Source: Ypsolopha sequella (Eukaryota > Arthropoda > Insecta > Lepidoptera > Ypsolophidae). From it: a DNA stretch of 64,000 nt. The stretch spans positions 10,405,501 through 10,469,500 of the forward strand of contig OW203992.1 in assembly GCA_934047225.1 (NCBI GenBank), given 5' to 3'. The translations under genes and the position numbers were made by a program. The notes below the pieces were generated by a model. That model saw only the letters and a list, made by a program, of their open reading frames with translations. It ran no database searches and was not told the origin of the DNA. Shown piece after piece: positions 61,294 through 64,000 of the stretch; positions within the stretch are counted from its first letter, which is position 1; each line of letters opens with the position of its first letter.

Positions 61294-61386
61294 CTTGCTA
61301 ACTGTTATGATAACTCCAAAACAATATCAGTCTATCATCTGACTTTTACTACTCCTCACATTGGCTCGAATGGTCCCCTTTTTGGG
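61294..61386 (-). other. RB1CC1: FIP200 5' UTR part of exon 1
   Basis: A pyrimidine-rich acceptor TTTTTATTTCAG ends at 61387, 93 bases before the ATG, so at least one non-coding exon should lie at higher coordinates. I could not place it or the promoter. Confidence 0.5.
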
Positions 61387-62570
61387 CTGAAATAAAAAGA
61401 TATATTTACTAATAAACCTTTGTAAATAGCAAGATAGAAATGATAAACATATAGGGCTCTAGGACTGAAATTAGATTTTATAATATTTTCTCCTGTTAGC
61501 AACAATTAGGCCCCCTTACAGATTACGCCAAATAATTGCAGTTGTCGCGCGCCTTTTCATTCAGATGAGACATTATCTTATTGACCTCAAATACATTAAC
61601 ACAAAGACTTAAAACCAAACAAGGGTTCCTAGGAACTTCAAAATCATTATAAGGGAGATTTTTTTACAATGCCTCGTGCCCGAGCTAAATAAATATACGA
61701 ATGCCTGCCTAAAATAAACAACAACGTCACAAAACTCCACATAATAGTACCAAGCAAAATAGTTGATGAGAAACTTTTAATGAGAACTAAAGACAGTGCA
61801 CACGAAAAATAAGTCATTCAAAAGACTTAGGTCCTTTGACGAAATTAAATCCACGTTTTCATCACGCTGGGTCTCCGAATCGTACGTATTATTTTTTGCG
61901 TTTGTAACAACAAAGCAAAATCGAGCACTTACACAAACAAACTTGGCAGTTAGAATTAAGCTCTCCAAGCCATGTTCCGACTGTCAAACGGTCATAAATA
62001 AATTGGACAACACATAATCATGCATAGAAACTCGGTAGCAAGTGAAGAAATATAAAAAAACACTGATTGTAAATCGAATTTCTGTAAGGTCATAACACCA
62101 TTGCTCGATAATAAACTCAGCCAGCTGACAGCTATAATGTTACCATAGTATACTTTGCTAATTCTTCTAAACTTAATTTTCTTATAAGCTAGCTAGGTAA
62201 TCACTAATCAATCAGACATCACTTTTTAAGGTTCCGTACCGAAAGAGCAAAACGAAGCCCTATTAAACCAATAAATACCAAGCCCAAGTTAGTTATCTGA
62301 TCAGTTTCCCGGTATAGTCACAGTATAAACAAAACCAGTAGGGACTGTGGGCCGAATTCCCGAGTTAAATGCCTCCACACCACCGAAGCGTTAAGGCTGT
62401 GGCTCACTCATATCATAACTTTTGTTTTTTGAGATACGATAAGATTCATCACTGTCATCGTATGGCCTTTATTTGTTCCTGCATTTTTTTTTTGTTTCAT
62501 TCGAAATAAAGTATATAATAAACTATAAATTTTATAATAATGAAATAATCAACTTTATTTTCAGAAGTAA
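61387..62570. other. RB1CC1: Upstream region of the FIP200 gene
   Basis: Expected to hold a 5' UTR intron and possibly the promoter. I could not identify the first exon, a TATA box or initiator with confidence. Confidence 0.35.
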
Positions 62571-62574
62571 GAAT

Positions 62575-62780
62575 ACTACGTAAACATTTTTCTGACGTTG
62601 CCCACGTGTTTCCACATGGTGAAACCCCGATCAATGGTGACTCCCAGGTACTTCACATGGGGCTGCCATGGGACCTCTTCTCCGTGAAGTTTGAGTGGCG
62701 GGAGGCACTAATCTGCTGTTTCTGGTTTCTGAGGGCCCGCGTTTTCCCGTCATTGACTGACAGACGCTATTGAGACAGCC
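62575..62780 (-). pseudogene. Non-LTR reverse transcriptase fragment
   Basis: On the minus strand SVNDGKTRALRNQKQQISA and, after a frameshift, VKYLGVTIDRGFTMWKHVGN then a stop: the thumb region of Jockey/R1-type RTs. Confidence 0.75.
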
Positions 62781-63041
62781 AGTTGTTATAATTTTTGCTT
62801 GGATAATTTTAATACCAACACCTACTATCTGGCACCAAATACTATCTGGACACCGATTTCTACTGCTTACATAGCTATTATTAAGCTATGCAACTGTTTT
62901 TAAATTGATAACGACGACGACTTTCGACTTGGATACCTTTGGCTTAACTGATTTTTTGAACTGATCTGCTCAAAGCTAGTATCATTATGAGCAAATTCTA
63001 CGGATTTTGGTCCCTAGCAGCATTTAAAACAAATTTAGATA

Positions 63042-63837
63042 TAGTGCGCGCCAATCTTTTAGTCGCCTCTGAGTGAGTTACGAGTGCAAGCTTGCGCAGG
63101 TACAGTCAAGGAAACAATAATATCAACGGTTGATTATTAAATGTTTACTATAAGTGGAAAGGTGTACTTGTTGTACCTACCTAGGTATTGAATTATTTAT
63201 TTATTATTTTAGTGCAATCTTAAGTATATAAATAAAACGCATTAATATTAAAAATTAGTAAATTTATAATGTGCAAATATAGGCAAATACGTTATTTACT
63301 TTATTTAGAGAGGTGAGACACCATCTATAAAACTGGTTCCCTACTTGAAGAAGGAAGATTTTCGTCCGAATCAATATCGTCTGTAGAATTTTGGTTCTCC
63401 TCAGTGTCGTCGTCGGGTCCATTGTCATTGTCACAGACTTCAATAATTATTTTAATACACCATTTTCCTACATTGTCGCCTTAAAACGCTATAACATCCG
63501 CGAGGCATAACAACAACAATAAACTTTAACAAACTAAATCAACAAAACTTTAACAAAAATAAATCAACAAAACAACAAATAAAGGCAACAGAAACAATAA
63601 ACTATAACAAACAGTTTCAACGATTAACTAAACGAATCATGGAATTTTTTCCTCGTAGGTACTTTTCATGCAACGCGCGCGTGTGTAGTGTACGGACGTA
63701 GCACTAACACTAACGCATAGTGTTGACACCTGCTGATATGCGATAGGCCCTCGCTCCTGTAACGTCCCCCTGACACCGTAAAACGGCTAATGCGTCGATT
63801 CTTGGGGCTAGCTTCAAAGGCGACTAAAAGCGCACTG
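63042..63837 (-). mobile_element. pogo/Tigger-like remnant, second copy
   Basis: TA-flanked, with CTTTTAGTCGCCT near the left end inverted at the right (CAGTGCGCTTTTAGTCGCC). The minus strand at 63365-63475 has an acidic IIIEVCDNDNGPDDDTEE stretch like the C-terminus in 13174-13809. Confidence 0.5.
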
Positions 63838-63956
63838 TATGCGAAATGATAAGCGAACAGGAAAAAAGCTGTAACTTCTAAGGTATCTCTCCTTCGTCGT
63901 TAAATAGCGCCATCTATGAGATTATTATGGACACTAACTTGGAGAACGGCTCATTG

Positions 63957-64000
63957 GGGATGGATATAGCAAAATCAATCGATCCCAGGGTTGGTGGGCC
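63957..64000 (-). repeat. Dispersed repeat D, start of copy 4
   Basis: GGGATGGATATAGCAAAATC and CCCAGGGTTGGTGGGCC match the repeat; cut by the window edge. Confidence 0.6.

Overview
This is AT-rich, intron-rich animal DNA. The many dispersed repeats of the 'AAAACCGGCCAAGTGCGAG ... GGTTCCGTACC' type, Helitron-like ends finishing in CTAG, RTE- and CR1/Jockey-type retroelement tails and mariner copies point to a moth or butterfly (Lepidoptera). Nothing bacterial or viral was recognised.

One host gene dominates the window. It is the insect FIP200/Atg17 gene (RB1-inducible coiled-coil protein 1), the scaffold of the autophagy-initiating ULK1/Atg1 complex. It lies on the minus strand from the ATG at 61293 to the TGA at 2859. 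I reconstructed 21 coding exons by hand. Every junction is phase-compatible and the CDS adds up to 4104 nt (1367 codons plus stop). The N-terminal ubiquitin-like fold, the Atg17-like scaffold region, the coiled-coil exons and the C-terminal Claw can all be followed. Three things are unusual. About 145 residues follow the Claw in exons 19-21. A decayed second copy of a Claw exon lies in the next intron. The intron after exon 13 probably starts with GC.

A short 3' end of a convergent plus-strand gene seems to occupy positions 1-86, with a poly(A) signal at 157-162. The rest is intergenic or intronic and filled with mobile DNA. Recognisable elements are an intact mariner transposase gene (40727-41776) in a three-level nest, a dead mariner (23926-24996), a 5'-truncated non-LTR retrotransposon inside a 16-unit tandem array (16401-18897), several broken retroelement tails, two pogo/Tigger-like remnants and two Helitron-like pieces.

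The strongest structural theme is a set of about 12 palindromic (fold-back) elements of 240-650 bp whose ends abut TTAA, the target of piggyBac-type transposases. Some are nested in each other. In one case the unoccupied site is preserved in the opposite arm of the host palindrome. A separate perfect 241-bp inverted duplication (38702-39198) sits at the truncated 5' end of a retroelement beside exon 5 and carries hammerhead-like motifs.
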